Of a DNA stretch of 40,993 nucleotides, positions 1-9,122 are shown piece by piece. How positions within the stretch are numbered: the first letter of the stretch is position 1; the number at the start of each line of letters is the position of its first letter. The stretch covers positions 1-40,993 of the forward strand of contig CAJULV010000036.1 in assembly GCA_910587555.1 (NCBI GenBank), written 5' to 3'. This stretch comes from an uncultured Acetatifactor sp. Its GTDB lineage: Bacteria; Bacillota; Clostridia; Lachnospirales; Lachnospiraceae. Below the pieces are notes generated by a model. That model was not told where the DNA came from. It searched no databases and was given only the letters and a program-made list of their open reading frames with translations. The position numbers and the translations under genes are program-made.

Positions 1-2
1 GG

Positions 3-584
3 ATGAAGAAAATAATACCTATTATTTCTGATCTGTGTCCATTAATTATTGTTAATGAAAGCGGGCTTGGCTTTATAACTTCGGATGTTCCAGTTGTGAA
101 GTATAATCAATGGTTTTTGGAAAGAGGATACAGGCACCCTTTTGGATTTGGACATATGGGCTGCCAATGTTTTGTTCCGCTATCTGCAAAAATTTGTTTT
201 TGTTTATTTGATGATATTGTATACAAAAATCAGTTTGGAAATAAGGGAAGAATTAGACTGTATGATGAAAAAGATGTGGAAGAACTAAATCGGTTATTTA
301 TGCTAAATTCTTATGCTGAAATTTATTATAGAAAAAACGAAGAGGAATGGTTAAGAAAAAATATAAGAGAAAAAGTAACGGAAGAAAAGGATGAGTGGAT
401 TTTGGGAAGTCCTCAAATTGGATATTTACAAAAGATATCAATGCGAAGTGTGTATGATAGAGTTAAGTTGCCTATGTTTAAAACAAACGCATTTTTTAAG
501 ACGGCACCATTCCCATATAGTGATGAATTCGGACCATTACGGAAAGCTGTATATGAAAAAATGGATGAGGATATCAAAAATTAA
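3..584 (+). CDS. DUF4238-like protein, C-terminal part (5' end probably outside window)
   Basis: The product (about 193 residues visible) has the pattern of DUF4238 proteins: a FITSDVPVV segment near residue 24, then a PLS-type segment near residue 59, then a charged helical tail. Family members are usually nearer 250-300 residues. The ATG at base 3 has no visible ribosome binding site, so the true start probably lies upstream of the window. The gene is clearly more AT-rich than everything after base 660, which fits accessory DNA. The family has no established function, although it is often found in mobile or defence-rich regions. Family call moderate, start uncertain. Confidence 0.55.
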   Translation: MKKIIPIISDLCPLIIVNESGLGFITSDVPVVKYNQWFLERGYRHPFGFGHMGCQCFVPLSAKICFCLFDDIVYKNQFGNKGRIRLYDEKDVEELNRLFMLNSYAEIYYRKNEEEWLRKNIREKVTEEKDEWILGSPQIGYLQKISMRSVYDRVKLPMFKTNAFFKTAPFPYSDEFGPLRKAVYEKMDEDIKN

Positions 585-606
585 TTTGAACCCTCCCCCT
601 ACGGGG

Positions 607-661
607 CAAAATCAAAAAGTATGTCAAAATCAAAATGTATAAGGCAAAATCGAATTGTATC
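607..661. repeat. Three imperfect 18-20 bp direct repeats (CAAAATCRAAWNGTAT type)
   Basis: Copies start at 607, 625 and 645 and share the core CAAAATC-AAA-GTAT. They sit exactly where the serine recombinase gene loses its N-terminal coding sequence, and the third copy runs into the reading frame. Clustered short repeats of this kind occur in the ends of some insertion sequences, for example the IS21 family, but no transposase is present. I read them as a possible leftover element end. Confidence 0.5.
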
Positions 662-2092
662 AAAGACAGCGTTTACATAGATGACGGATATTCCGGCGTT
701 GATTTCCGCAGGCCGGGAGTGCAGGCATTGATTGAGGCGGCAAAGAGCGGGGATATCCATATGATCGTTGTAAAGGACTTCTCACGGTTCGGCAGGGATT
801 ATCTGGAGGTGGGGCGGTTCCTGGAATATATCTTCCCTATCCTGCAGGTGCGGTTCGTGTCCGTGAATGACTGTTACGACAGTGCCGATAAGTTCGGGGT
901 TACAGGCGGTATGAGCGTTGCGTTGAAGAACCTGGTGTATGGGATGTACAGTGCTGATTTGTCAAAGAAAGTCCGGTCTGCCAGGGATACGAGGGTTAGG
1001 AACGGGGAGTTTGTCGGGCAGTTTGCGCCGTATGGGTATCGGAAGAACCCGGAGGATAAGCATGAGCTTCTGGTTGATGAAGATGCGGCGTGGGTGGTTC
1101 GTAAGGTCTTCCATATGGCGGCAGAGGGGATCAGCCATTCGGAGATCGCAAGGCGGCTGAATGAAGAGGGGATTCCCACAAGGTATATGTATCATAGGCT
1201 GAAAGGCGATAATTTCCCGGACAAACAGCCCCATGTGAAGATAAAGAAATGGGATAACAGTGCGGTCAGGGATATCGTCACAAATGAGACTTATCTGGGA
1301 ACGCTGTTCTGGAACCGTGCGAAGTGCGGGATGGATACCGATAAGAAACGGGTGGAGCAGCCCAGGGAGAAGTGGATTGTGGTGGAGGGGCAGCATGAGG
1401 CGCTTGTCTCCCAGGAGGTTTTTAAGAGGGCGAATGATAAGCTGGCGGGGCTTGACGTGAGCGGGCGGAAGACGGGCAGGAGGAATCTGTTCTTTGTCTG
1501 CGGATACTGCGGGAAGGGGCTGCGGTTTTCCGGCAGGAAGAAGGAAAAGTATCTCTGCAGGAGCCGGACGCAGGAGCTGGAGAATGACTGCCAGAGGGTG
1601 GAGGTCAGCAGGAAAGAGATTGAGGATGCAGTGCTGGAGCAGGTGAGGGTGATGGCGGATATGCTGATGGAAGAGAGGGTTGTCCGCAGGGAAGCCCGGA
1701 AAGGTAATAAGGCATCGGAGCTTGATGCGGTGATTGCTGACAGTACAAAGGAGTTGGCGCAGTGGAAAGGGACGAAGATGCGTCTGTATGAGTGGTATAA
1801 AGCCGGGGAGGTCAGCCGGGAGGAATATATGGAGAGGATTGAAAAGGGCAGGGCTCGGATGGAGGAATTGGAGCGGGCCAGGCGTGGGGCGCAGGCGGAA
1901 CTTGACCGGATGCAGGAGGTTTCCGGTCCGGAGGAAATATCGGACGAGGAACTGAGCGGGCTTTCCGAGCTGGAGGTTTTTGATAAGGACAGGCTGAAAA
2001 CGCTGATTGAGAAAGTGGTTGTTTATGGGGAGGATGCCATGGAGATTGTGTGGAAAGTGCGGAGTCCTTTTAAGGATGGGAAAACTGCATAG
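635..2092 (+). pseudogene. Large serine recombinase (TnpX/TndX type), catalytic N-terminus missing
   Basis: The 485-residue product matches large serine recombinases of Tn4451-type elements from the YIDDGYSG motif (residues 14-21) onward. It has the resolvase core continuation (VKDFSRFGRD, about 46-55), the recombinase domain (APYGYRKNPE, about 130-139), a zinc ribbon (CGYCGKG and C..R, about 289-310), a glutamate/arginine-rich coiled coil (about 350-430) and the usual C-terminal segment. The first 50 or so residues, which carry the nucleophilic serine and the YxRxS motif, are absent, and the frame starts in a repeat tract. It should be inactive for strand exchange unless supplemented. Codon use is GC-rich, unlike the preceding gene. 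Probably the scar of an integrative element. Confidence 0.8.
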
Positions 2093-2174
2093 AAGAGTGG
2101 AAGAAGTTCTTCTAATGACTGGATCAGTGTGGTATGATTGGAAATGAAACAAGGAAAGCAGGAGGACGAAAGAC

Positions 2175-2507
2175 ATGAGCATAGTTGTAAATATTTATTA
2201 TAGCGGGACAGGCGGGAATGCGCGGAAATTTGCGGAGGAAATGGAGAGCAGCGGGACTGTGGCGGAAATCCGTAAGGAAGAGGGGAATTTGCGGTATGAG
2301 TATTTCATTCCCATGGCAGACCCGGAGACGGTGCTGCTGATTGACTGCTGGAAAGACCAGGAGGCGATTGACCGGCACCATGCTTCTCCGATGATGGAGA
2401 AGATTGCGGAGCTTCGGGTGAAGTATGATCTGCATATGAGGGTGGAGCGGTATGTGTCTGACGAGGAAGGGATATCGGAGGCGGACAGCCGTTTTATTAA
2501 AGAGTAG
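2175..2507 (+). CDS. Antibiotic biosynthesis monooxygenase-like (putative quinol monooxygenase, YgiN type)
   Basis: A 110-residue ABM-fold protein. Features are the start MSIVVNIYYSG, a RKEEGNLRYEYF strand region (about 35-46), the LLIDCWKDQEAIDRHHAS segment typical of YgiN/ABM dimers (about 55-72) and a C-terminal VERYVSD strand. Family members are small dimeric ferredoxin-like-fold enzymes, some acting on quinols without a cofactor; the substrate here is unknown. The start is supported by AGGAGG 9 bp upstream. It is followed by a hairpin at 2513-2541 and then by a truncated aldo/keto reductase, a common partner type in clostridia. Confidence 0.8.
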   Translation: MSIVVNIYYSGTGGNARKFAEEMESSGTVAEIRKEEGNLRYEYFIPMADPETVLLIDCWKDQEAIDRHHASPMMEKIAELRVKYDLHMRVERYVSDEEGISEADSRFIKE

Positions 2508-2512
2508 AATGG

Positions 2513-2541
2513 GAGCCATGGGCAGGTGCTGTCCGTGGCTC
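2513..2541 (+). terminator. Hairpin after the monooxygenase gene (weak terminator candidate)
   Basis: A 13-bp stem, GAGCCATGGGCAG with CTGTCCGTGGCTC (two G-U pairs in RNA), closed by a three-base loop. The following sequence is A/T-rich (AATAAAT, later TTTTT) but has no immediate U-tract, so termination is plausible rather than certain. Confidence 0.5.
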
Positions 2542-2573
2542 AATAAATATGTAAAAAAATTTTTATTCCTTAC

Positions 2574-3401
2574 TTGACACGGGCAGACCTGGGTATGATT
2601 CATTTCGTTGACCAGGAAAGCGACTGGGACAGCGCAATGAACGGCCCGTTTATGGAATATGTAAAGGAACTGAAGGCCTGTGGGAAAATACGGCATATCG
2701 GCATGAGTACGCACAATCCGGCCATGGCTGTCAAGGCGGCGGAAAGCGGGGTGATTGAGATGCTGATGTTCAGCGTCAATCCTGCTTTTGACCTGCTGCC
2801 GCCTACGGAGGATATCGATACTTACTTTGCGGATGAATACCAGGACGGCCTGGGCGGTATTGATCCGGTGCGGGCCAGGATGTACAAGCTCTGCGAGCAG
2901 AATGATGTGGGTATCACGGTGATGAAACCCTATGCGGGAGGCAGGCTGTTTGACGAAAAACGTTCACCCTTCGGCGTGGCCCTGACTCCTGTGCAGTGTA
3001 TTCACTATTGCCTTACGCGCCCTGGGGTTGCGGCAGTGATGGCAGGCTATGACACGCCGGAACATGTGGAACAGGCTGTGGCTTATGAAACCGCGTCACG
3101 GGAGGAGAAGGACTATGCCCATGTTCTGGCAGAGGCGCCCCGCCATACATTCGCACAGGGGGAGTGTACATACTGTGGTCACTGTAAGCCATGCCCAGCG
3201 CAGATTGATATCGCCATGGTAAACAAATATTATGACCTTGCCACCATGCAGCCGGAAGTTCCCGCCACGGTAAAAGCCCATTATGATGCCATGGACCATC
3301 ATGCCGATGCGTGTATAGGATGCAGAAGCTGTGAGAGCAGATGCCCATTTGGTGTCAAGATTGCGGAACGGATGGCGAAAACGGCGGAGTTGTTTCGCTG
3401 A
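2574..3401 (+). pseudogene. Aldo/keto reductase with C-terminal 4Fe-4S domain, N-terminal third missing
   Basis: The frame resembles clostridial ferredoxin-type aldo/keto reductases from the DLGMIHFVD motif (barrel strand 4) to the end. It keeps GKIRHIGMSTHNP (about 37-49), GITVMKPYAGGRL (about 112-124), a CTYCGHCKPCP cluster (about 196-206) and a second CIGCRSCESRCP cluster (about 246-257). About 100 N-terminal residues are missing, including the catalytic Asp-Tyr-Lys region of the barrel. The only start is a TTG at the truncation point without a ribosome binding site, and an in-frame stop lies just upstream at 2544. Best read as a 5'-deleted remnant that should lack reductase activity. Confidence 0.8.
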
Positions 3402-3443
3402 CAGATCCCGGCAGGGAAAGGTTCTGACAGATTAAGATGCCCG

Positions 3444-3496
3444 GGTGCTGCCGCAGGAGTCCATTAAAGAAATCAAGTCTCTTATGCGGCAGCACC
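3444..3496. repeat. Perfect 12-bp inverted repeat with 29-nt loop upstream of nhaC
   Basis: GGTGCTGCCGCA at 3444-3455 is the exact reverse complement of 3485-3496, ten bases before the antiporter gene region. No U-tract follows, so a simple terminator is unlikely. It would form a strong hairpin in the leader RNA and could be a regulatory structure or a palindromic repeat element. Confidence 0.7.
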
Positions 3497-3518
3497 GTAG
3501 GGCGGAATGAGAGGAAAG

Positions 3519-4889
3519 ATGGAACAGAAGGCAGAGAAGATAAAATTTCGCTTCGGAAAGTTTGGGAAGCTGGTACCGCTCTTTGTAGCGGCGGTAATGA
3601 TTTTGTGGGCAGCATTCAGTCAAGCCAATGTGAACGGATATGTGCTGGCCTTTTTTACGGCGCTGGTGGCAGGCGCTCTTTTTGTGAAGGACGAAAAGGC
3701 ATACGGGGAGGCAATTGTCTACGGTTTGAGTAAGCCCATGTTCGGCGTCATCGTGATGGCGGTGATACTGGCGGCAATTTCGGGAAAGCTCATCTCCGCC
3801 AGCGGGGCGGTGCAGACGATTGCAGCATATGTGGTGGCGGCAGGCTTTACCGGAAAGCTTTTTGTGGCGGCTACTTTTCTCATCACCTGCCTGCTGGCCT
3901 TTGCCACGGGGACTTCGGTGGGAACTTATTTTGTAGTGATTCCGATTTTGTTCCCGGTGGGTGTGATGGCGGGGGCGGCACCGGAATTTATGATCGGCGC
4001 CATCGTGTCGGGTGCGGCCTTCGGCGATAACCTGGGTCCTATCTCGGATACCACAATTGCATCATCCGCTACACAGCATGCGGATCTGGGAACCGTGGTG
4101 AAGACCAGGATGCGTTACAGCCTGCCTGCGGCAGCGGGAGCACTGGTCATGTTCCTGCTGTTTTCCGGAACCACAGACGGGGGCGCGGCAATAGAGGGGA
4201 CGTCGGGCAATGCAAATCCGGCCAGCCTGGTTATGCTGGCGGTGCCAGCGGTTATTATTATTTTGTGTCTGATGAGGAAGCACCTGATTACCGCCCTGTC
4301 ATGGGGCATTCTGGCAGGGATTGCGGCAGGATTGCTCTTCGGTATATACACGGTGGACGGACTCATCTCTTTTCCTGGTGGATTTGCCGTGTCCGGAGCC
4401 GTCATTGAAGCCATCACCGGGACGGCAGGCACGGTGGCCATGCTGATTGCGGTATTTGCCCTCCTTGGGGTGGTGGAGCGCAGCGGGCTTTTTGAGGATA
4501 TGGGGATGTTTCTGGCCAGATTTGCGAAGAGCGAGCGCAGCACCGAGACGGCTATAGTACTGTCGGCAGGTGTCTTGAGCATGGTGACAGGTGTCATCTC
4601 TGTGGCCATCGTAGCTCTCGGTGATTTGGTAAATGAGATTGGAGAAAACGCAGGGGTAAACCGATACCGCCGGGCGAACCTGCTGGATTGTACAGGCTGT
4701 GTGTTCTGCTTCCTGGCACCATGGACAGTGCATTGCGTAATTCCCGCCCAACAGTCCGCCCAGTTTGGGGAGGGATTTGCAGTGGACCCTGCAAGCATTC
4801 CCTTTGTGAATTTTTATTCCGTTTGCATGCTGGTTATGCTGGTGACGGCAGTGATTACCGGATATGGCAGGAAAGATAAGCTTTTATGA
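3519..4889 (+). CDS. nhaC: NhaC-type Na+/H+ antiporter
   Basis: An integral membrane protein of 456 residues with 10-12 hydrophobic segments. The signature FGDNLGPISDTT (about 168-179) is the NhaC/ion-transporter-superfamily motif for cation-coupled exchange. It is expected to exchange Na+ for H+, or an organic ion, across the cytoplasmic membrane. I chose the ATG at 3519 because GAGAGG lies 5-9 bases upstream; the ATG at 3507 lies before that site. It stands alone: a truncated reductase before it, non-coding or decayed sequence after it. Ion specificity cannot be read from sequence. The family sometimes includes malate-lactate or amino-acid/H+ exchangers. Confidence 0.85.
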   Translation: MEQKAEKIKFRFGKFGKLVPLFVAAVMILWAAFSQANVNGYVLAFFTALVAGALFVKDEKAYGEAIVYGLSKPMFGVIVMAVILAAISGKLISASGAVQTIAAYVVAAGFTGKLFVAATFLITCLLAFATGTSVGTYFVVIPILFPVGVMAGAAPEFMIGAIVSGAAFGDNLGPISDTTIASSATQHADLGTVVKTRMRYSLPAAAGALVMFLLFSGTTDGGAAIEGTSGNANPASLVMLAVPAVIIILCLMRKHLITALSWGILAGIAAGLLFGIYTVDGLISFPGGFAVSGAVIEAITGTAGTVAMLIAVFALLGVVERSGLFEDMGMFLARFAKSERSTETAIVLSAGVLSMVTGVISVAIVALGDLVNEIGENAGVNRYRRANLLDCTGCVFCFLAPWTVHCVIPAQQSAQFGEGFAVDPASIPFVNFYSVCMLVMLVTAVITGYGRKDKLL

Positions 4890-5181
4890 ACGAATGAGAT
4901 CTGTCGGGATACGGCGTTTGCTTATAGAAGCTTCGGTTTGAAAATGTGAAATACAAGGATACACATGTTTCGGACAGCCGCAGCAATCTTGGATAGATGC
5001 CCCCACGGTGAGAATTCATATGGTTGTCGCAGGGGATCGAAGGTAACCATCGAGTCCCCCGCGCTGAAGCCGTTGGTGAAATATGATATTCTCACGATGT
5101 TTCCGGACCTGGCAGAGGGGAAGACATCCCATATTATCTGCCGCCGCATCTGGCTGCGGAGATAAGCGGACAGGGAGTCTG
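4890..5181. other. Intergenic stretch with an unassigned short frame (4965-5165)
   Basis: Between nhaC and the convergent ankyrin gene there is one 66-codon frame on + (4965-5165, containing RRGSKVTIESPALKPLVKYD) with reasonable codon use but no ribosome binding site and no family I recognise. It may be the 3' end of a lost gene or chance. I see no terminator with a clear U-tract here. Confidence 0.3.
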
Positions 5182-7209
5182 TTATACCATCAGTTCCAAT
5201 ACACTCTCAAAACCTTTTTTTGCCGCAATGTCTGCCGGGGTCTCGCCGTCGTTGTTGGGGCAGCTGCAATCTGCTCCTTTTTTGATCAGGTAGCGGGCCG
5301 TGCTTTCGTTATATTCCATTAAGGCATGGTGCAGGGCGGTATTTCCTTCGTTATCTGTCAGCGTGATATCCGCTCCTGCCGGGAGCAGTTCTTTTATCAT
5401 GTCCTTGTCGTGGTTAAGCATCATGGCTGTCCTTCCCCGGTTGTCCCTGTGGTTCACGTCCACCCCCCTGCTGAGGAATATGGGGAGGAGTTCACGGTGG
5501 ACATAACGCAGCATCAGCAAAGGTGTGCGTCCGTCATTCCTGGGGATATCCAGGTTTTTCAGTTCCTTCAGCACACCGGCTCGCTGCTCCATATCCGGCT
5601 GTTCGCCGAATCTCTTTTCCCGGAGTGCGGCATGGGCAGGTGTCTCTCCTTCCAAATCTTTCATGGTGTCGTCCGCACCGGCAGCCATAAGCATTGCCAC
5701 CACATCCTGGCGGCCTGCTGCACATGCCTCGTGAAGAGGCGTCATTCCTGCCCGGGCAGGGGCGTCCTCTGTAAGATTTATATTCACACCCTTTTCCAAC
5801 ATGACTTTCAGCATGCCGGTATGCCCATACCTTGCGGCCAGATGGATAGCAGCTTCCCCATTATCATTCAGGCATTCCATGGACTCTCTGGAAAACAGTC
5901 TGGCTGACTCTTCAAAAAAAGCTTCCTCCTCTTTGGTACGACCGCGGTCTTCGAATGCCAGGATACATGCCGGCGTTCGTCCCTTTACCACAGCGGTGTC
6001 CATATCCACACCCAGGCTGACCAGTTTCCTCATAACGCCAATCCCATAGTATGGACGAAGACATTCATCCCGCAGGCAGAGCCGCTCGCCATGATAGAGG
6101 ATGGGCGTGGTAAAAATATCCAGTTCCTGAAAGACATCCAGGATACTTACTTCATCATCACCGATCAGGGAATTGTGGAGGATACTTGTGATTTCACCCA
6201 ACTCGTCATCGTCATCCGGGTCTGCCTGCCGGATAAGTTTTTTCGCCAGATACAGGGCAAGGCTTAAGCCATCCTTATCGTTCGAATGCACATTGGCAAA
6301 GGCATTGTTGGTAACCTGGCTCAGCGGAAACATTATCATGTCACCGGTGTCGGTGGGCGCGGCGCCATGGTCTGACAGGGCTATGTACATGGCTCTGTCA
6401 AGATAAGAAACCGCATGCTGAATGGGGGTTGTGCCCTGGTTGTCCGCTGTGTTTATCATTTCCGGGCAATGTTCTATCAAAGCCAGGGCGGCCGTCTTGT
6501 GGCCGTTCCTTTGAGCCATCATCAGAAGTGTTCTGCCGTCTTCGTCTATATAATCCGTTGCGGCACCCTTTTTCAGAAAAATCTCTGCCAGCGGCCATGT
6601 GTAATCCGAGCAGTATTGGGTGGAAAGCAAACATGTCAGAGGCGTCAGCCCCTCATTGTCTTTTTGGTTGATATCACAGTCCAACAGTTCGGCGATCTCT
6701 TTTCGCTGCCGCACGCTTCTCTCCAGGCAGTCCGAGGCAAGCGTCAGACCCGGGATTCTGGAATGTGCAAGAAAATGGTATGCGTTCATTCCTCTTTCGT
6801 CGCAGGAGGAGCTGTCTGCACCATGTTCCAACAAAAGCCTTACCATAGCTGCATTTCCGCAGGCACATGCCAGAAGGAAGGGGGTCAGCCCATGGTTTTT
6901 ATCATCCGGTTTATTGAGTTCTTCACGGCCGATCCTTCCGTCATCGAGCAATGCTTTTACTATGTCATGGAAATTATGCCACACCAGCAGGTGGAACAGA
7001 TTCAGCCCCATACTGCCAACAGGCAAAAGGAGCGCTTCCTTGCTGCAGTCGGACACACAATCCCGGGCATCCTGCAGTGTATCTTCAGAGAAAATGCTAT
7101 AGTGATAGATTTCTTCTTCATGATTTGCCTCCCACCATGGGTTGAACCTGGCCTGGGGGTAATTCTCGCTGGATTTTACCAGCATATCTTTCAGTTCGTC
7201 TAAACTCAT
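5182..7209 (-). CDS. Large ankyrin-repeat protein
   Basis: A 675-residue protein built almost wholly of ankyrin repeats, about 12. Clear examples on the N-terminal side are GLTPFLLACACGNAAMVRLLLEHGAD and, near residue 450 onward, GEAAIHLAARYGHTGMLKVMLEKGV, GMTPLHEACAAGRQDVVAMLMAAGAD and GNTALHHALMEYNESTARYLIKKGAD. There is no signal peptide or membrane segment, so it is probably cytoplasmic and mediates protein-protein contacts. The start at 7209 (MSLDEL) follows AAGGAGG with ideal spacing; an upstream in-frame ATG at 7224 has none. It is divergent from a second repeat-protein group (7463-11003). Partner and function unknown. Confidence 0.85.
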   Translation of the reverse strand: MSLDELKDMLVKSSENYPQARFNPWWEANHEEEIYHYSIFSEDTLQDARDCVSDCSKEALLLPVGSMGLNLFHLLVWHNFHDIVKALLDDGRIGREELNKPDDKNHGLTPFLLACACGNAAMVRLLLEHGADSSSCDERGMNAYHFLAHSRIPGLTLASDCLERSVRQRKEIAELLDCDINQKDNEGLTPLTCLLSTQYCSDYTWPLAEIFLKKGAATDYIDEDGRTLLMMAQRNGHKTAALALIEHCPEMINTADNQGTTPIQHAVSYLDRAMYIALSDHGAAPTDTGDMIMFPLSQVTNNAFANVHSNDKDGLSLALYLAKKLIRQADPDDDDELGEITSILHNSLIGDDEVSILDVFQELDIFTTPILYHGERLCLRDECLRPYYGIGVMRKLVSLGVDMDTAVVKGRTPACILAFEDRGRTKEEEAFFEESARLFSRESMECLNDNGEAAIHLAARYGHTGMLKVMLEKGVNINLTEDAPARAGMTPLHEACAAGRQDVVAMLMAAGADDTMKDLEGETPAHAALREKRFGEQPDMEQRAGVLKELKNLDIPRNDGRTPLLMLRYVHRELLPIFLSRGVDVNHRDNRGRTAMMLNHDKDMIKELLPAGADITLTDNEGNTALHHALMEYNESTARYLIKKGADCSCPNNDGETPADIAAKKGFESVLELMV

Positions 7210-7288
7210 GACAGCCTCCTTCATTTATGGTAGTTTTTGCTGTTTCGGTGTAATTTATCATTCCTGCAATTCGACAGCTTTGTGATTA

Positions 7289-7317
7289 ATTTTAGCATCC
7301 TTTCCAGGGCTTCGCAA
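7289..7317 (-). promoter_or_regulatory. SigA-type promoter of the ankyrin gene
   Basis: Reading the minus strand: -35 TTGCGA, 17-bp spacer, -10 TAAAAT, about 80 bases upstream of the start at 7209. No other promoter-like pair is visible in this divergent spacer for that direction. Confidence 0.55.
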
Positions 7318-7339
7318 CAGTTAAATGGCTAATCTGTAT

Positions 7340-7368
7340 TTGACTTTTATTTAACAAAGTGATAGGAT
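7340..7368 (+). promoter_or_regulatory. SigA-type promoter of the helical-repeat/ankyrin/Sel1 group
   Basis: TTGACT, 17-bp spacer, TAGGAT. The -10 box overlaps the ATG at 7367, which argues that this ATG is not the start of the following gene and supports the start at 7463. Confidence 0.5.
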
Positions 7369-7462
7369 GAAATTATACAAATTCAGGGGAAAATGGACGG
7401 ACAGCGTATTGTTTTCGCTGGGGACGCAGTTTTCCGGAAGAAAAATAACAGGGAGACAGGAT

Positions 7463-7933
7463 ATGGAATTTTGGGGAAACGGCAAACACGGGGAGTTGCC
7501 GGCCGGCATGGGCAACGCACTGTATCAGGCATTGGCCGTGAATGATTTGCCCGGTGCCCGGCTGCTTGCGGGACCGCTGTTGGAGCGGGCAAATTTTGAA
7601 CGGCTTCCGGCTGCCACGGCTTTTAACTGCGGGTTGTGCCTGTATCGGTTGGAAGAGCATGAAAAGGCGCTGAGTTGTCTGAAGCGTGCAGAGCTGCTGC
7701 TGGGTACGCCGCCCGATTTGGATATAAGGGAAAAAGAGTCGTTTTTTCGGGCTGTGGAGGCAGACGGGGAGGTGTATCTTCGCCCGCTGAATCCGGAAGC
7801 GGGCCGGGGATTGGAACGGTATTTCCTGGTCAGGACCAGATGGCTGAGTGCCATTTGCCTGCTCCGCCTGGGATGCCGGCAGGAAGCGGCTCCTGCAATT
7901 CGCTTTCTGGCCCAGTACCATATCACAGTATGA
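7463..7933 (+). CDS. Small helical (TPR-like) repeat protein
   Basis: About 156 residues from MEFWGNGKHG. The middle (ALYQALAVNDLPGARLLAG, then CGLCLYRLEEHEKALSCLKRAELLL, about 55-80) has the size and small-residue pattern of TPR helices, and the C-terminal helix pair (WLSAICLLRLGCRQEAAPAI) is similar. I cannot place it in a named family. An upstream in-frame ATG at 7367 lies inside a likely -10 box, so I prefer 7463, preceded by GGGAGACAGG. It is followed 86 bp later by an ankyrin gene and then a Sel1 gene, so all members of the group are protein-interaction scaffolds. Confidence 0.6.
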   Translation: MEFWGNGKHGELPAGMGNALYQALAVNDLPGARLLAGPLLERANFERLPAATAFNCGLCLYRLEEHEKALSCLKRAELLLGTPPDLDIREKESFFRAVEADGEVYLRPLNPEAGRGLERYFLVRTRWLSAICLLRLGCRQEAAPAIRFLAQYHITV

Positions 7934-8019
7934 TCCCCGCAGGTTCCCTGCTTTCGAAATAAGAGGCGCGCTGCTGCGCCGCATTCAATAAATGTAAACC
8001 ATGGAAGGAGACAGATACC

Positions 8020-9003
8020 ATGCAATTGGACAATATGCTGCTGCAGGCCTGCAAGAACAACCAAAAAGGCGTAGTGCAGACTTTCCTGAAACGGGGCGGT
8101 GTGGATGTGAACAAACGGGACGAATCCGGCAATACCCCCCTGATTTATGTCTGTATGAAAAGCGCCAGGGATTTGGCGAAACTATTGTTGGACAATGGGG
8201 CGGACGCGAACCTGGGCAACCAGAAAAACCGGATGCCCATACATTTTGCGGGAGAGTCCGGCAATTTCCAGATTATTTCAATGTTGATTGATGCGGGAGC
8301 CGATGTAAACTGTACAGATAACGATGGCGTGACTCCCTTAATGCTGCTGGCGCGGAACGGGAAAACCGATGCTGCGCTGCAGTTGCTGAAGAATCCGGAT
8401 ATCGATATCAGTATCAGGGATAACGAGGGGCGCAAGGCCATTGATTACGCCACCTCTACTGGGCTGCGTGAGCTTGTGAAAGCCCTTTCCCAGGCAGGGG
8501 AGGAGCATGCCGATACATATGGCAATACCACTCTCCACCACGCATGCTGGAAGGAACAGAGTGAAGTGGTGAAAGTTCTGCTGGAAAAAGACCCGTCAAG
8601 TGTGAATAAACCCAACGATGAGGGAGAAGTTCCGCTGATCCTGGCTGTCCGCAGAGCCAATCTGATGATCGCGGAACTGCTTCTGGCTGCCGGCGCCCGG
8701 CCTGACTGCGCCGATGCAGACGGTGTGGGACCCTTACATATTGCTGCGGACGCAGGCGATCTTTTTATTGGGAAGGCCCTGCTTGCTGCCGGCGCATCCA
8801 TGAATCTGAAAGCTTCGGACGGACAGACCCCGCTGATACTGGCAGCCAGAAGCGGCAAAAACGATTTTACAGCCATGCTCATTGAAATGGGTGCAGAAGT
8901 GAACAGTGTGGACAATGAGCAGCACAGTGCTTTGTACTATGCATCCGAGGCCGGATATACGGAAATTGTGGAGCAGCTGCTGATGGCAGGAGCGGTTTCC
9001 TGA
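8020..9003 (+). CDS. Ankyrin-repeat protein
   Basis: A 327-residue protein of about nine ankyrin repeats running end to end. Examples are GNTPLIYVCMKSARDLAKLLLDNGAD (about 36-61), GVTPLMLLARNGKTD and GQTPLILAARSGKNDFTAMLIEMGAE (about 268-293). No catalytic domain, signal peptide or membrane segment is visible. The start follows AAGGAG with an 8-9 base gap. It is a likely paralogue of the gene on the minus strand at 5182-7209, from which it differs in length and repeat order. Probably a cytoplasmic interaction scaffold; partner unknown. Confidence 0.88.
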   Translation: MQLDNMLLQACKNNQKGVVQTFLKRGGVDVNKRDESGNTPLIYVCMKSARDLAKLLLDNGADANLGNQKNRMPIHFAGESGNFQIISMLIDAGADVNCTDNDGVTPLMLLARNGKTDAALQLLKNPDIDISIRDNEGRKAIDYATSTGLRELVKALSQAGEEHADTYGNTTLHHACWKEQSEVVKVLLEKDPSSVNKPNDEGEVPLILAVRRANLMIAELLLAAGARPDCADADGVGPLHIAADAGDLFIGKALLAAGASMNLKASDGQTPLILAARSGKNDFTAMLIEMGAEVNSVDNEQHSALYYASEAGYTEIVEQLLMAGAVS

Positions 9004-9122
9004 AGAGCTTGTAAATGCCGATTTCCCGGGGGTATTACCCGGCAGTGCCGCAAAGGAGATGGCAGCCGTTTTTTCGAATAGGAACATATAAAATATAAGG
9101 AAAACGAAGGTGCAAAGAGAAA

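Noticed and set aside
2093..2174. A promoter (TATGAT box) before the monooxygenase gene
   Set aside because: No acceptable -35 lies at a normal distance.
962..2182. A 406-codon minus-strand open frame opposite the serine recombinase
   Set aside because: It is antisense to a clear gene, is rich in Pro/Leu/His as expected of a shadow frame in GC-rich DNA, and has no ribosome site or family motif.
7367..7462. An N-terminal extension of the helical-repeat protein from the ATG at 7367
   Set aside because: That ATG overlaps a likely -10 box and has no ribosome site, while 7463 is preceded by a purine-rich site.
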